Source: Streptomyces natalensis ATCC 27448
Lineage (GTDB): Bacteria > Actinomycetota > Actinomycetes > Streptomycetales > Streptomycetaceae
DNA: 44,169 bases
Reading direction: 5' to 3'
NCBI RefSeq assembly: GCF_000935125.1
Contig: NZ_JRKI01000037.1
Location: 1 to 44,169 of the forward strand
The notes under the pieces are model-generated. The model did no database searches. It saw nothing but the letters and a program-made list of their open reading frames with translations, and was not told the origin of the DNA. How positions within the stretch are numbered: position 1 is the stretch's first letter; every line of letters begins with the position of its first letter. Below, piece after piece: positions 30,554 to 40,534 of the stretch. The position numbers and the translations under genes are program-made.

Positions 30554-31972
30554 TCACGCGCCTTTCAGATGCCGCACCAGGCGCTCGAAGTCCTGCCAGC
30601 CCGACAGGTCCAACGGGTCGCCCGGCAGCGGGTAGTACATCGCCGGGCGAGCCTTCGGGCCGAGGAGGACAGGCGGCTGGGCCAGCGGCGTGTGCCGGGC
30701 GCGGTCGCCGGGCATCTGGCGGACCTCCTCCGCGCCGAGCACGAAGGCCAGCGGGACACCGGGGCCCTCGAAGCGGGGCGGCACCGCCAGGTCCCGGCGG
30801 GCTTTGCGGATCTGGACGAGCATCGACAGAAGCTGGTGGCGCGTGGCGAGCACCTCCGCGGCCCTGGGCAAGGAGTCCAGCGGCGGCTCCTCGTCGGGGC
30901 CGTAGCCGAACATCAGCGTGACGTACTCCTCCACGCCCGCCTTCGTCCGGCTGACGCGCACCGTGGCCAGGCCGGGCCGGTCCGGGGTGCCGACCGCCAC
31001 GAACCAGGTTGGCTCTGGCGCCCTTTCGTAGGTGAGGTCGGTCATCTGGCGCGGCGACCATGGGAGGTTGGCGGGCTCCGCGGTCCCCCACCCAGCCGGC
31101 GGCTCACCGGTCAGTTCGCGCCATATCGACTCCAGCGCGCCGCCAAGGACCAGACGCTCGTCCGCGGGGTGGACCGTGCGGAACGTAATGGCCAGCTGCT
31201 GCTCACCGGTGTCCGTGACCTCTTGGTAGGAGGCGGCTACCGGGGTGCGGGGGTCGTCAGCGGTCGCGTCGGCCGCCGCTACCGGTGCGAACATGCCGTC
31301 CTGCCAGCGCAGGACGGCTCCGGACTGTCCGTCGTAGTAGCCGTCCCGTTCGTCGCGCACGACCCAGCGGGAGGGCCAGTTGCTCAGGCTGCCGCGTACG
31401 GCCGGAGAGAGCGTGGTACCCGGTGGGGTGACGATCTGGAGGCCCAGCTCGGAGTTGGCGGCGGTCTGGAACGCGTCCTGAAGCCAGGCCGTCATGGCGA
31501 TCACCGGGCGGTCCTGGATGACGACAGCGACCTTGTCGGTGAGGACGTCGACCGCGGGCTGCGCGGCGTCGGGCGTGGGTGCGACGCTCACGCCTTCGGT
31601 CTTCACGACGGCCAGGGACTGCGCGGCCGCTGGTGGCCAGGCGGAGCCGTCGGCCAAAGCGGCCAGCCGGGCCGCGAAAGTGCCCGCGAGCTGCTCGGCT
31701 TCTTCCACACCGGTGGTCGCACGGGCCTCTGTCCACCAGTACGGAAGCGGCGGCGGGGTGGCACCGAGAAGCCGTTCGGCCTCGCCGGCGACCTGTACGA
31801 GCAGCGGCGCCTCGACGGAGACGAGAGGGCGTCCTTCCTCGTCGCACAGTCGCACGACGGCGCCCTCGCCCGCCGTGTCCACCAGATTGTCGGGGCCCCC
31901 GGAGAGCAGGCCCGCGAGCATGGCCCACGGGTCGGGCATGCGCCGGGTGAGGGCAATGACGTCCTTGGTCAT
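30554..31972 (-). CDS. DUF6177 family protein
   Basis: This 472-residue protein matches DUF6177, found in streptomycete type VII loci, with the start MTKDVIALTRRMPDPWAMLA. Later segments include AVVIQDRPVIAMTAWLQDAF, YYDGQSGAVLRWQDGMFAP, VLATRHQLLSMLVQIRKARR and the end DLSGWQDFERLVRHLKG. There are no membrane segments or nucleotide-binding motifs, so it is likely cytosolic. Its place between eccC and the substrate genes suggests a chaperone or substrate-recognition role comparable to other locus-specific adaptors; that is inference. The ATG at 31972 gives the conserved N-terminus. Confidence 0.8.
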   Translation of the reverse strand: MTKDVIALTRRMPDPWAMLAGLLSGGPDNLVDTAGEGAVVRLCDEEGRPLVSVEAPLLVQVAGEAERLLGATPPPLPYWWTEARATTGVEEAEQLAGTFAARLAALADGSAWPPAAAQSLAVVKTEGVSVAPTPDAAQPAVDVLTDKVAVVIQDRPVIAMTAWLQDAFQTAANSELGLQIVTPPGTTLSPAVRGSLSNWPSRWVVRDERDGYYDGQSGAVLRWQDGMFAPVAAADATADDPRTPVAASYQEVTDTGEQQLAITFRTVHPADERLVLGGALESIWRELTGEPPAGWGTAEPANLPWSPRQMTDLTYERAPEPTWFVAVGTPDRPGLATVRVSRTKAGVEEYVTLMFGYGPDEEPPLDSLPRAAEVLATRHQLLSMLVQIRKARRDLAVPPRFEGPGVPLAFVLGAEEVRQMPGDRARHTPLAQPPVLLGPKARPAMYYPLPGDPLDLSGWQDFERLVRHLKGA

Positions 31973-32054
31973 GGGGTCGTCCGGTCCTTCGTCGTTCGGG
32001 GCATGGATGCCGTACGTCTCGTGGTCCGCGGGGGTGGGAGAGCTCTCCTGTATG

Positions 32055-35000
32055 TCACGCGGGGGAGTACACGGTCTGGATCAGGCGGTTGGACTGGCCC
32101 CTGCGGATGAGGACACCGCGGCCCGGCGGCTGCCAGGAGGCGTAGACACCGGGGAACAACTGGCCTTCGCCGCGGTCACCTGCCATGAGGAGTGCGGACG
32201 ATCCCGACTCGCGCAGGCCCTGCACCAGGGGCTCGTAGATGCCGCGTGAGGCGCCTGCGACGCGGCGGGTCAGGACGAAGTGGAGGCCGATGTCCACCGC
32301 GGACGGAATGTACGGCAAGAACGGTTCCAGCGGTTCCTGGCCGGCAGTGGTCAGGATGTCGTAATCGTCGACGAGGACGACGATCCGCGGACCGCCACCC
32401 CAGCTGCCCGGTTCCAGGTCCTCAAGGCGCGCGCTGTCATCGGGCAGCCGCTTGTCCAACACGCCGGCGATACCGGCGGCGAGGCCCGCGCACAGCTTGG
32501 CGTTGTACGCGTAGCCGCCGTTGAACTCCTCGGGGATCGCGCCCCGCAGACTGCGCCGGGGGTCCATGACGGCGAAGACCAGCTCGTCCTCGCTGTACCG
32601 CTCGATGAGGCCGGCGGCGATGGTCTTCAGGAGATTCGTCTTGCCGCACTCGCTGTCGCCCATGATCAGCAGGTGCTGGTCGTGCTGGAAGAGGTCGAGC
32701 AGCATGGGTTCAAGCCTCGTCTGGTCCAGGCCGATGGGGACCCGCTGGGGTTCGGCGACCGGGCCCGGCAGGAGGTGGGGCTCCAGGAGGTGCGGCAGCA
32801 CCCGCACCGGCTGGGCGACCTCGCCGCTCCAGGTGGCGCGGATCGTCCTCGCTGCTCGCTCCAGAACTGCGCCCATGTCCGCGGTGTCGGCGAGTGAGTC
32901 GGTGCGGGGCAGCGCGACCTGCGCGAAGAGTTTGCCGTTGGTGAGGACGCGGCCGGGCTCGTCGGGCGAAAGGGTTACTGCCAGCTTGCTGTCGATGCTG
33001 GACTCGCTGGGGTCGTTCAGTCGCAGCTCGACGCGGGTGCCGAAGTTCGACTGGACGGCGATGCGTACGTCGTTCCAGCGGAGCATGCCCGCAACGACGT
33101 GGATGCCGTAACCGCCGCCGCGTTGGAGGATGTCGGCGATGTCGTCCTCCAGCTCTTCGAAGTCGTCGCGCAGTGCACCGAAGCCATCGATGACGAGCAC
33201 GATCTCCGCGGAGGCCAGCTGAGGCAGCCGGCCCGCCGCGTGCAGGCCGCGCAGCTGATCGACGGAGTCGATCCCGTGCTCGCGGAAGAGGTCCTCCCTG
33301 GCCGCGAGCATGTTCCGTACCTCGTCGACGGTGCGCGCCACCCGCTCACGGTCGACGCGACCTGCGACACCACCGACGTGAGGCAGTCCCGACAGGGCCG
33401 CCAGGCCGCCGCCGACCAGGTCGAGCCCGTAGACGCCGACCTCCTGCGGAGTGTGGGTCAGCGCCAGCGAGAGGACGAGGGTGCGCAGGAGCGTGGTCTT
33501 GCCGGACTGCGGGCCGCCGATGACGGCTGCGTGGCCGCCCGCCACCGTCAGGTCCAGGTACCACTGGCTCTGCCACTGCCTGGCCGGATCGTCGAGCAGA
33601 CCCAGCGGTACCTCCAGTGGGCCGCGGCGCCCCGCGAGCTGCATGCCGCGCGTGCCGACGTCCAGCGGTCCGGCGACCGTGTCCAGGGTGATCGCGTCGG
33701 GCAGTGGGGGCAGCCAGATGCGGCGCACCGTACCGGCGGCGTTCGCCAGCTGCTCGACCATGACGCCCAGCTCGGTCGGCCCCATCTCGCGGCGCCGCAC
33801 CGTCGGCTCCTGCGCGTCCGCATCGTCTTCAGCGGAGAGGGTGTTGAAGGTGTCGTAAGGGAGGGCGAGGGGCCCGCTGTCCTCGTCGTCCGGGCGCTGT
33901 ACGGGGCCGCGGTAGGCGCCTGAGACATAGCTTGCCTTGAACCGGTCGTAGTGGCTGGTGTCGACCTTGAGGTAGCCGAATCCGGGCAGCGGCGGCAGGT
34001 GGAAGGCGTCTGCGGTGTCCAACACCGTACGGGATTCGTCGGCGGAGAAAGTGCGCAGGCCGAGCCGATAGGAGAGGTAGGTGTCCAGGCCCTTGAGATG
34101 GCCGCCCTCGATGCGCTGGCTGGACAGCAGCAGATGCACCCCGATCGAGCGGCCGATGCGGCCTATGGACAAGAACAGGTCGATGAAATCCGGCTTGGCG
34201 GTGAGCAGTTCACCGAACTCGTCGATGACGACGAACAGATGCGGCAGCGCCTCCAAATCGGGCCGACGACTGGCGCGCAGCGCGGCATAGTCACCGATGT
34301 CGGCGACGTTTCCCGCATCCTTGAGAACCTGCTGACGGCGCTTGACCTCACCGGCAAGCGAGGCATGGACGCGCTCGACGAGGCCCGCCTGATTCTCCAG
34401 GTTGGTGATCACACCGGCCACGTGAGGCAGGTTGGCGAACGGCGCGAAGGTCGCACCGCCCTTGTAGTCGACCAGGACCAGGGCCAGATCCTCTGGCGGG
34501 TGGGTGGCCGCCAGGGCGAGGACGATGGTGCGCAGGAGTTCCGATTTGCCCGATCCGGTGGCGCCGACGCACAGGCCGTGTGGGCCCATACCGAGCTCGG
34601 AGGACTCCTTCAGATCCAACAGCACCGGCTCGTGGGAGTCGTTGAGGCCGATGGGTACGCGCAGGAAGGCGCGCTCGCCACGCGGCGCCCACAGGTGTGA
34701 GAGATCGAGCTGCGCCACGTCATCGACGCCGAGCAGCTTGGCGAAGTCCACAGGCCCGGTCAGAGGGGCATCGGTGAGCGATTCGGCGGACAGCCGCAGC
34801 GGTGCCAGCATCCGGGCCAGGCCCTCGGCGAACGGGATGCTGACCTCGTCCACGGTGCCGTGGGCGATGACCGGCTCCTGTTCGCGCAGGTCCTCGATGA
34901 TCACCTGGTCGCCGTCGACGGTGATCCGGACACCGACGTGACCTGGCTCCTGTACCCGCTGCTCCAGCAGGTGCAGGACAGTGACGCCCATCTCGCGCAG

Positions 35001-36029
35001 GCCGACCGCCTCGTCGGGGCGCGGCAGGTCGACCGCGTCCTCGCCATGTCCGTCGGCGACGACGAGCATCCGGGACGTCATCGACAAGGCGTCATTGTCG
35101 GACAGGCCGCGGCGCACCTCAGCCGCATAGGAAGCACGGCGGCGCAGTTCGGCCCCGATCTGCCGGGCGAGCTGGGGAGCAGAGGGAGCGATGCGGCGGG
35201 CAGCGACGGGGCCATCGAGCTGCTCGGCATCGAGCAGATGTGGCAGCCACTTGGCCCACTCCCAATCGGCGAGCCGGTCGCCGGGCACTGCGAGCGCCAT
35301 CGCCACATCATCGGGGGCATGCAGAGCGGCGGCCTGAACAAGCAGACCACGGGCAGCGCGCAGGCAGTCCTCACGGGGGCCGATGACGCTGATGTTGCCG
35401 ACACGATCGAGCGGGACGGTGAGGGGCAGTTCGGTACCGGTGCGGAAGCGGGCCATCAGCGCCGACGCTTCGTTGAGCATGAAGGGGTCGGGCGGGGTGA
35501 GAACCGATGAGCCCTGCTCAGCAATCTTCAAGTCGCGTACAGGCATCTCGCCGGTGCCAACGCGCACGCGCAGGAAGTCGCCGTCGACGCGGCGGCGCTC
35601 CCAGAGGCGAGCCGGATCGCGCACGATGTCGTAGAGGGCGGGCGATGGCGGGTTGAGGATCTCGGCGCGCTCGCGGCGCTCGCGCTCCGCGGCGGAGAGC
35701 TCGTCGCGCAGGTCCTCCAGATAGGCGAGATATGCCTCGCGCTGGGTGCGTCGGGTGCGTTGGGCCTTGCCACGCTGGGAGAAGACGAGCGTGAGGGAGC
35801 CGATGACGGTGACGACGAGGATGATCGCGCCGAGCCCGGCGAACTGACTGTTGCGCACGACCGTCATCATCACCACGGACGACATGACACCGGCGATGGG
35901 CAGCAGCGACATCGCGATGTTGCCCGCCTTGCCCTCGGGGAGGTTGGGCGGGGCCTCAATGATGCGTGCCTCGGAGGCGGCCGGGGGCCTGGTGGCCCTG
36001 GCCGGGCGGTGTATCAGTCGGGTACTCAT
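32055..36029 (-). CDS. eccC: Type VII secretion ATPase EccC (three FtsK/SpoIIIE domains)
   Basis: This 1324-residue protein has two membrane helices near residues 40-85 (IAMSLLPIAGVMSSVVMM, LGAIILVVTVIGSLTLVF). Three ATPase modules follow. Module 1: VGATGSGKSELLR near 488, with Walker B LFVVIDEFGELL. Module 2: IGGPQSGKTTLLR near 835, with IVLVIDGFGALRDD. Module 3: MGDSECGKTNLLK near 1123, with IVVLVDDYDILT. It corresponds to EccCa and EccCb fused in one chain, as usual in Streptomyces. It would bind the secretion signal of Esx partners and drive export. The length is normal and all three P-loops look intact. Confidence 0.95.
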   Translation of the reverse strand: MSTRLIHRPARATRPPAASEARIIEAPPNLPEGKAGNIAMSLLPIAGVMSSVVMMTVVRNSQFAGLGAIILVVTVIGSLTLVFSQRGKAQRTRRTQREAYLAYLEDLRDELSAAERERRERAEILNPPSPALYDIVRDPARLWERRRVDGDFLRVRVGTGEMPVRDLKIAEQGSSVLTPPDPFMLNEASALMARFRTGTELPLTVPLDRVGNISVIGPREDCLRAARGLLVQAAALHAPDDVAMALAVPGDRLADWEWAKWLPHLLDAEQLDGPVAARRIAPSAPQLARQIGAELRRRASYAAEVRRGLSDNDALSMTSRMLVVADGHGEDAVDLPRPDEAVGLREMGVTVLHLLEQRVQEPGHVGVRITVDGDQVIIEDLREQEPVIAHGTVDEVSIPFAEGLARMLAPLRLSAESLTDAPLTGPVDFAKLLGVDDVAQLDLSHLWAPRGERAFLRVPIGLNDSHEPVLLDLKESSELGMGPHGLCVGATGSGKSELLRTIVLALAATHPPEDLALVLVDYKGGATFAPFANLPHVAGVITNLENQAGLVERVHASLAGEVKRRQQVLKDAGNVADIGDYAALRASRRPDLEALPHLFVVIDEFGELLTAKPDFIDLFLSIGRIGRSIGVHLLLSSQRIEGGHLKGLDTYLSYRLGLRTFSADESRTVLDTADAFHLPPLPGFGYLKVDTSHYDRFKASYVSGAYRGPVQRPDDEDSGPLALPYDTFNTLSAEDDADAQEPTVRRREMGPTELGVMVEQLANAAGTVRRIWLPPLPDAITLDTVAGPLDVGTRGMQLAGRRGPLEVPLGLLDDPARQWQSQWYLDLTVAGGHAAVIGGPQSGKTTLLRTLVLSLALTHTPQEVGVYGLDLVGGGLAALSGLPHVGGVAGRVDRERVARTVDEVRNMLAAREDLFREHGIDSVDQLRGLHAAGRLPQLASAEIVLVIDGFGALRDDFEELEDDIADILQRGGGYGIHVVAGMLRWNDVRIAVQSNFGTRVELRLNDPSESSIDSKLAVTLSPDEPGRVLTNGKLFAQVALPRTDSLADTADMGAVLERAARTIRATWSGEVAQPVRVLPHLLEPHLLPGPVAEPQRVPIGLDQTRLEPMLLDLFQHDQHLLIMGDSECGKTNLLKTIAAGLIERYSEDELVFAVMDPRRSLRGAIPEEFNGGYAYNAKLCAGLAAGIAGVLDKRLPDDSARLEDLEPGSWGGGPRIVVLVDDYDILTTAGQEPLEPFLPYIPSAVDIGLHFVLTRRVAGASRGIYEPLVQGLRESGSSALLMAGDRGEGQLFPGVYASWQPPGRGVLIRRGQSNRLIQTVYSPA

Positions 36030-36065
36030 CGTCGTCCGTCATTCACGCTCGGGCTCGGCATCTGC

Positions 36066-37307
36066 TCAGTAACGCTTCTGGGAGAGGTGGAAAACGTCCG
36101 AGGCAAGGCGGGCGGTGGCCTTCCTGGTCGGGTGAGCGAGCAATTCGGTCTGGACCGGGCCACCGGCCGCCAAGTGCCGGTCATACGGCAGCACCTGGAC
36201 GCTCGCCCCGGTCGACGTCAGCGGTCGCGCGGCTTCGTCGAGGTCGAGCCCCGAGTGGACTGTCAATTCGGTGAGCACGACGACCGTGCTGGCGATCACA
36301 TGCCGGGGCAGCTGCTGCATCCACTGCAGTACCGCGTACGTGCTGGTGATGCCTTCCGGCGTGGCGGGGGCGGTCAGGACACGGGCGTGGGCCGAGGCGA
36401 GCGCGACCCGGGCGACCTCGGCGGGCATCGTCTCACAGTCGATCACCATCACACCGAAGTAGCGGCGTAGCGCAACCACGGCCCGTTCGTACGCCCGGCT
36501 GTCCAGCATCACGCCGATCTGCCCCTGACTCGCGGGCAGCAGCCAGGCGTTGTGGGGCAGCTGGACCAGATAGCCAGTGACGTCGAGCAGCGACATGTCC
36601 GGCTTCACGATGTCCGCGACATCACTTGTGGTCCACCGCCGTGACTGGACACCGAGCCGCAGCGGCAGCGAACCGAGCGCCGGATCGGCCTCAAGAAGCA
36701 GGACCGGATCCTGCCGGTAGTGCGCATACGTGGTGCCGAGCAACGCGGCAACGGTCGACTTGCCCGAGCCGCCCCGGATGGACGTGACCGCGATCTGCCG
36801 ACCGGTCGTCACAGGCCGTTGCAGCACCTCAGCGACGCGGGTGACCTCAGCAACCTCGCGTGCCGCTGACGAGGAAAGCGTGCGCCGCAGGGCATGGCCG
36901 GCACGCGCAGCGAAAGATTCGCCCCGCCGTGGCTTGAGCCGTACCGCGCTGGCCAGACCCTCGTCCATCACAGGCCGGGAGACAGGAGCACCGTGGAGCA
37001 GGGGACCCGGGGGCGGTATGTGCGCGGACGGGTCCTGCTGCTTCTGTACCTGGTACCGGTCGCCGGACTGCTGAGGCCATCCGCCCTGAACGCCCGAAGG
37101 CTGCTCCGGCCCCTGGTACGGGTAGCCGGTCTGACGGTGCGCACCACCCCCATGGGTGGCGTCCGGGGCTTGGGCGCTCTGCGCAGGCGGGCCCGGCGGG
37201 GGTGCGGAAGCGCGGTACACCTGCCCCTGGGGGCCATGGACACCCGGCTGCGCACCGCCCCCGAGGTCGCGCAGCACATCCCCCTGCCAGCCGTCTCCGC
37301 TCGGCAT
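36066..37307 (-). CDS. MinD/ParA-like ATPase of the type VII locus
   Basis: In this 413-residue protein, the first 130 residues are Pro/Gln/Gly-rich and disordered, as in mycobacterial EspI-like proteins. The ATPase domain carries a deviant Walker A, TSIRGGSGKSTVAALL (near 177), LLLEADPALGSLPLRLG as the switch region, and GVMVIDCETMPAEVARVALA as Walker B. It lies between eccD and eccC with gaps under 60 bases. It may regulate or position the secretion machine; an EspI-like regulatory role is inference from architecture. Confidence 0.85.
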   Translation of the reverse strand: MPSGDGWQGDVLRDLGGGAQPGVHGPQGQVYRASAPPPGPPAQSAQAPDATHGGGAHRQTGYPYQGPEQPSGVQGGWPQQSGDRYQVQKQQDPSAHIPPPGPLLHGAPVSRPVMDEGLASAVRLKPRRGESFAARAGHALRRTLSSSAAREVAEVTRVAEVLQRPVTTGRQIAVTSIRGGSGKSTVAALLGTTYAHYRQDPVLLLEADPALGSLPLRLGVQSRRWTTSDVADIVKPDMSLLDVTGYLVQLPHNAWLLPASQGQIGVMLDSRAYERAVVALRRYFGVMVIDCETMPAEVARVALASAHARVLTAPATPEGITSTYAVLQWMQQLPRHVIASTVVVLTELTVHSGLDLDEAARPLTSTGASVQVLPYDRHLAAGGPVQTELLAHPTRKATARLASDVFHLSQKRY

Positions 37308-37359
37308 GCCTGCCCTTCACCCCACCCTGCCGCCCCGCACGGAGCGCCTGCACATCGAC

Positions 37360-38715
37360 TTAGAACTGGTTGAGCAGCTGCCCGTACACACCGAACACAC
37401 CAGCGGTGATCGGGAAGAGCCCCACCATGCCCATGGATTCGACCAGATCGGCCACGCGCCGCAGCCGCACCTGCACATGCTCAGGCACCTGCACCGCCAA
37501 CACGAGCAGCGGCAACACCGCGGCCGCGCACAGCACGGCAAGTGGACCAGCGCCCCCTGCATGATCCATCCACACCATCACGAGGCGCACCAGGAGACAC
37601 GCCGCGGCGGCGAACAGTGCAACAACCTCAGCCACCAGCGGGAAAGCCCGTGCCCTTGACACCAAGACCAGGATGACGAGCGATGCCAGCACCACGGTCC
37701 ACACGGTCGGTTTCTCGGCCGCTGTGAGCAACCAGCCGGCTGAGGCCGCCGAGACCGCAGCGACGGTCGTCGACACGGCAAGGCCACGGTGCGTCGCCGC
37801 AAGCGCGGTGCCCACCTGGTGACGACTGACAGAGGCCCCGCCCGAGCGGCGATCATCGAGCGCGGTAAGCCCCGACGCCATCATGGCAAGCCGCGGCAGC
37901 ACACCGAGCAGCACCAAGGAGAAGACGGCCATGACCGCGCCGAGCCGAGCCGGATCACTCTGAACGGCGGCGACCACCTCCCACACGACGGCGAGCGCAG
38001 CGCTGGTCACTGCCCCAACGAGCCCGCCCTTGCCCAGCGGTGAAAAGAGGCCGAGGAACCCAAGCGTCAGGACCAACGCGCCCGCGACGGCAGCGAGCCG
38101 CACAGTGCCCGGCCAGCCGTATGCATCGGCGGCCGTCCACGCGGCGAGAATGCCGAGCCCCCCGGAGGCGACCAGAAGCGCGGTCGCCAGACCCCGGTTT
38201 CCCTGCCCGATCTTGGCGACGAGCGCACCAGCCACCACAAGCACGAGCGTGACGACCAAGAGAACGCCGGCCAAGGCATCGAGCACGAACTCACGGCGGG
38301 CGAGCAACCCGGCGATCACCATGAAGGCGACCGTCGCCACGCCCGCGCCGACTCGACGCGCGGCAGGCCGCCAGCGCCAAGTCTGCAGGTCGAGGTCGTC
38401 AGCCACCTGGTCGGTGACGTCGTGGACTACGGGGGCGGGCGGCGCAGAGTGTGTCCTGACAAGCCGGAGAACGGCCCCGTCGGTAATCCCGGCCGACGCC
38501 AGCGTGCTGTCGTGCGGCAGGACAGTGCCATTGGACGTCACCAACTGCCGCGTCAACGGACGCGACGCAGGCCGGTCGCCCAGCAACTGCATGACATCCG
38601 GGAGCAGCTGACCTACGGGCATATCGGAGCGCAGGACGAGGTCGGCCCGACGCCGCTCGCCGACCAAGGTCACTCGGCTCAGTAGCGCCTGGGAAGTCGT
38701 TGCTCTGCTCACCAC
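37360..38715 (-). CDS. eccD: Type VII secretion membrane protein EccD
   Basis: This 451-residue protein has an N-terminal ubiquitin-like domain (about 10-90: LSRVTLVGERRRADLVLRSD, PVGQLLPDVMQLLGD, ITDGAVLRLVRTH). About eleven membrane helices follow from residue 125 to the end (VATVAFMVIAGLLARREFVL, GVLLVVTLVLVVAGALVA, AVMAVFSLVLLGVLPRLAMM, MGMVGLFPITAGVFGVYG). This is the standard EccD layout, forming the membrane pore region of the secretion system. The start is GTG with GGTG-like sequence upstream. The short hydrophobic end (YGQLLNQF) is typical. Confidence 0.92.
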   Translation of the reverse strand: MVSRATTSQALLSRVTLVGERRRADLVLRSDMPVGQLLPDVMQLLGDRPASRPLTRQLVTSNGTVLPHDSTLASAGITDGAVLRLVRTHSAPPAPVVHDVTDQVADDLDLQTWRWRPAARRVGAGVATVAFMVIAGLLARREFVLDALAGVLLVVTLVLVVAGALVAKIGQGNRGLATALLVASGGLGILAAWTAADAYGWPGTVRLAAVAGALVLTLGFLGLFSPLGKGGLVGAVTSAALAVVWEVVAAVQSDPARLGAVMAVFSLVLLGVLPRLAMMASGLTALDDRRSGGASVSRHQVGTALAATHRGLAVSTTVAAVSAASAGWLLTAAEKPTVWTVVLASLVILVLVSRARAFPLVAEVVALFAAAACLLVRLVMVWMDHAGGAGPLAVLCAAAVLPLLVLAVQVPEHVQVRLRRVADLVESMGMVGLFPITAGVFGVYGQLLNQF

Positions 38716-38899
38716 CTACGGGAACCTATCATCGCGGCATCGAGCCCCCTCGGGGCAACCGGCCCGCGGGGGCAGCGAACGAAATGCCTCTCCTGCCCCT
38801 CCGCCAAGCTCGGCTTCAAGGAACCCCTCTCCGATGACAGGGCGTTCGTCGAGCATTTTCCCGGGAACGCCGCAAAATCTGTCCGAAACCAATGGACCC

Positions 38900-39178
38900 C
38901 TAGGATCTCGCCGGCCTCGTCGGCTGCTCGTACTGCTGCACCTGGTGCTGCTGCTTCTCCTGCTCAGCTTTCTGCTGCGCAAGCGTGTGTTGAAGGAAGG
39001 CCCACCCGACGCACCCCGCACACAGGACAGCCGTGATGGCGATCCCCGCGAATACCTTCCCAAGCCGCTCGTCCGCCGTACGCCGCCCCCGTTGCGCGCC
39101 AAACAACAGAGCATCCCGCAACCTGCGGCGGCGTACTGCCACCGACTCCAGCAGCTGACTATCGTAATCCCGCGCCAT
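38900..39178 (-). CDS. Small single-pass membrane protein of the type VII locus
   Basis: This 92-residue protein starts MARDYDSQLLESVAVRRRRL and has a basic region (QRGRRTADERLGK), one membrane helix (about 42-65, VFAGIAITAVLCAGCVGWAF), and a charged Gln/Glu/Lys-rich end. I recognise the pattern as a small protein found beside eccD in streptomycete loci, but its role is unknown to me. It is the first gene of the 15.7-kb minus-strand operon. Confidence 0.75.
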   Translation of the reverse strand: MARDYDSQLLESVAVRRRRLRDALLFGAQRGRRTADERLGKVFAGIAITAVLCAGCVGWAFLQHTLAQQKAEQEKQQHQVQQYEQPTRPARS

Positions 39179-39587
39179 TTCGCCGCCCGTCGCCGCAGTC
39201 GTCCATCGCTGCAGTCACGCTCGATGAACCTCAGTCCATCGGCGGTCCCGCACCGGGCGTCAATCCTAGGTGCTCCACGCGTGACGACGACTTCCGCATC
39301 GGTCATCGTGAGGATCTTCGGGCTCACGCGGCGCTCCAGCCTGGTGGCCAGCGACAGAGGTTCTGGTCGATTTCGCCGCACGCCATGGAGCCGGCACTCC
39401 AGGGTGGGTGGCCTCCGGAGACCAGCGGCCGAGGGAGCGACTGTCGACGAGGCGCGGCCGACTTCGGCGCGTTGGGCGCCGGACGGCTCACCGTTGTCGA
39501 CCCTGGCATCTGGGGATCCGTATGAGGGTCCTCGACGAACGCCTGCCGTGAAACGTCCTCACGGCCCGCGTCCTTGAGGTCCACACC
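39179..39587. other. Non-coding region upstream of type VII operon
   Basis: I see no supported gene in these 409 bases. The region must hold the promoter of the minus-strand type VII operon, but no convincing -35/-10 pair was picked out. The plus strand leads into a frameshifted gene whose own N-terminus may once have lain here: an in-frame stop at 39549-39551 precedes coding-like sequence (ARVLEVHTLLARAEA). Confidence 0.4.
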
Positions 39588-40534
39588 TTGCTGGCACGCG
39601 CCGAAGCAGCCGCGGGCTCAGGCAGGAACAAGGGGGAGGACGCCATCGCCGGGGAGGCGGCTGCCTACCTTGAGGACCTCAAGCGCTCCGCCAGGTGGGA
39701 ACACCGGGATGCCGCTCCGCCGGTCCGCGGCCCGAAATTCTCCAGGATCTCCAGCCGGTACAGCGCCCGTACCGCCCCGGCTGTCCTCCGATCCCAGGCC
39801 CCCAAGAAAAACCCGCAGGCGGACGCACATCGGCGCATGTGCGACATCCTCGCCGACCTGTGGCGTCAAGGTGAGCGCCTGACCACGGCAGAGCTCCAGC
39901 AGACAGTCACCAAACTGTCGAAGGCCACGGCTGCCGCCGGCAGTGAGGTAACCGGCCGCCAGCGGGTGGAAGTACTCGACTGGATCGCCCGCGCCGACGC
40001 TGCCCAGCCCCCGCCACGGTCGGGCACCCCACCTCCCCAAGGCTCCAAGCAGCACCGCAAAGCCCAAGACCGCGGCCGCGTGCCACGCCAGCCGGCCCGG
40101 GCCGAGCCCGAACGCACCACCGCACAGCACGAGCCGCGACGGGAGAACACGAGGAAGAAGAGCCAACCGGCGCGGTTGCCGAGCAGCGCCTTCGCGGACG
40201 TTGCCGCCGCGGTCAAAGGGGCGCTGAAGAAGACCGCCAGGGAAGGCTCCACGACCTCCTGGTCCAGGCTTCGGACTCAGCTCGGCTCCGCCCTCCCCGC
40301 GCTCCACCCCGATGACCAGCTTGAGATCCTTCTCCGCGTCGAGACCCTGCTACGGGTCGGGCAGCAGGCCCAAGCCAAGCAGCCGTTGCTGTCCGCACTG
40401 ATAGCGGTGAACGACACCAGCAACCCCCCCGGCTGTATCAGCAGCTCCTCCACCGGCTCGGCCGCGATCAGGCCGAGCCGGGCTGGTGGCAGACCGAGGC
40501 GCTCCGACTCCACCAGGTCTGGCGGTATCGGTAG
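39588..40534 (+). pseudogene. Frameshifted hypothetical gene (C7 homopolymer)
   Basis: Coding-like sequence runs from a TTG at 39588 through YLEDLKRSARWEHRD, a basic Pro/Gln-rich middle, and SWSRLRTQLGSALPALHPDD to PLLSALIAVNDTSN. At the seven-C run 40424-40430 the frame is lost; adding one base continues as LYQQLLHRLGRDQAEPGWWQ, TEALRLHQVWRYR and a TAG at 40532-40534. That C-terminal pattern (SALP...LLSAL...LGR...LRLHQ.WR) is one I recall from streptomycete proteins of unknown function. The homopolymer is a typical indel or sequencing-error site. The N-terminus also seems cut, so this is probably a true remnant. Confidence 0.55.

Noticed and set aside
32055..36029. Possible degenerate third P-loop in EccC (MGDSECGKTN)
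   Set aside because: The GxxxxGKT core and Walker B Asp pair are intact; an acidic loop is within family variation.
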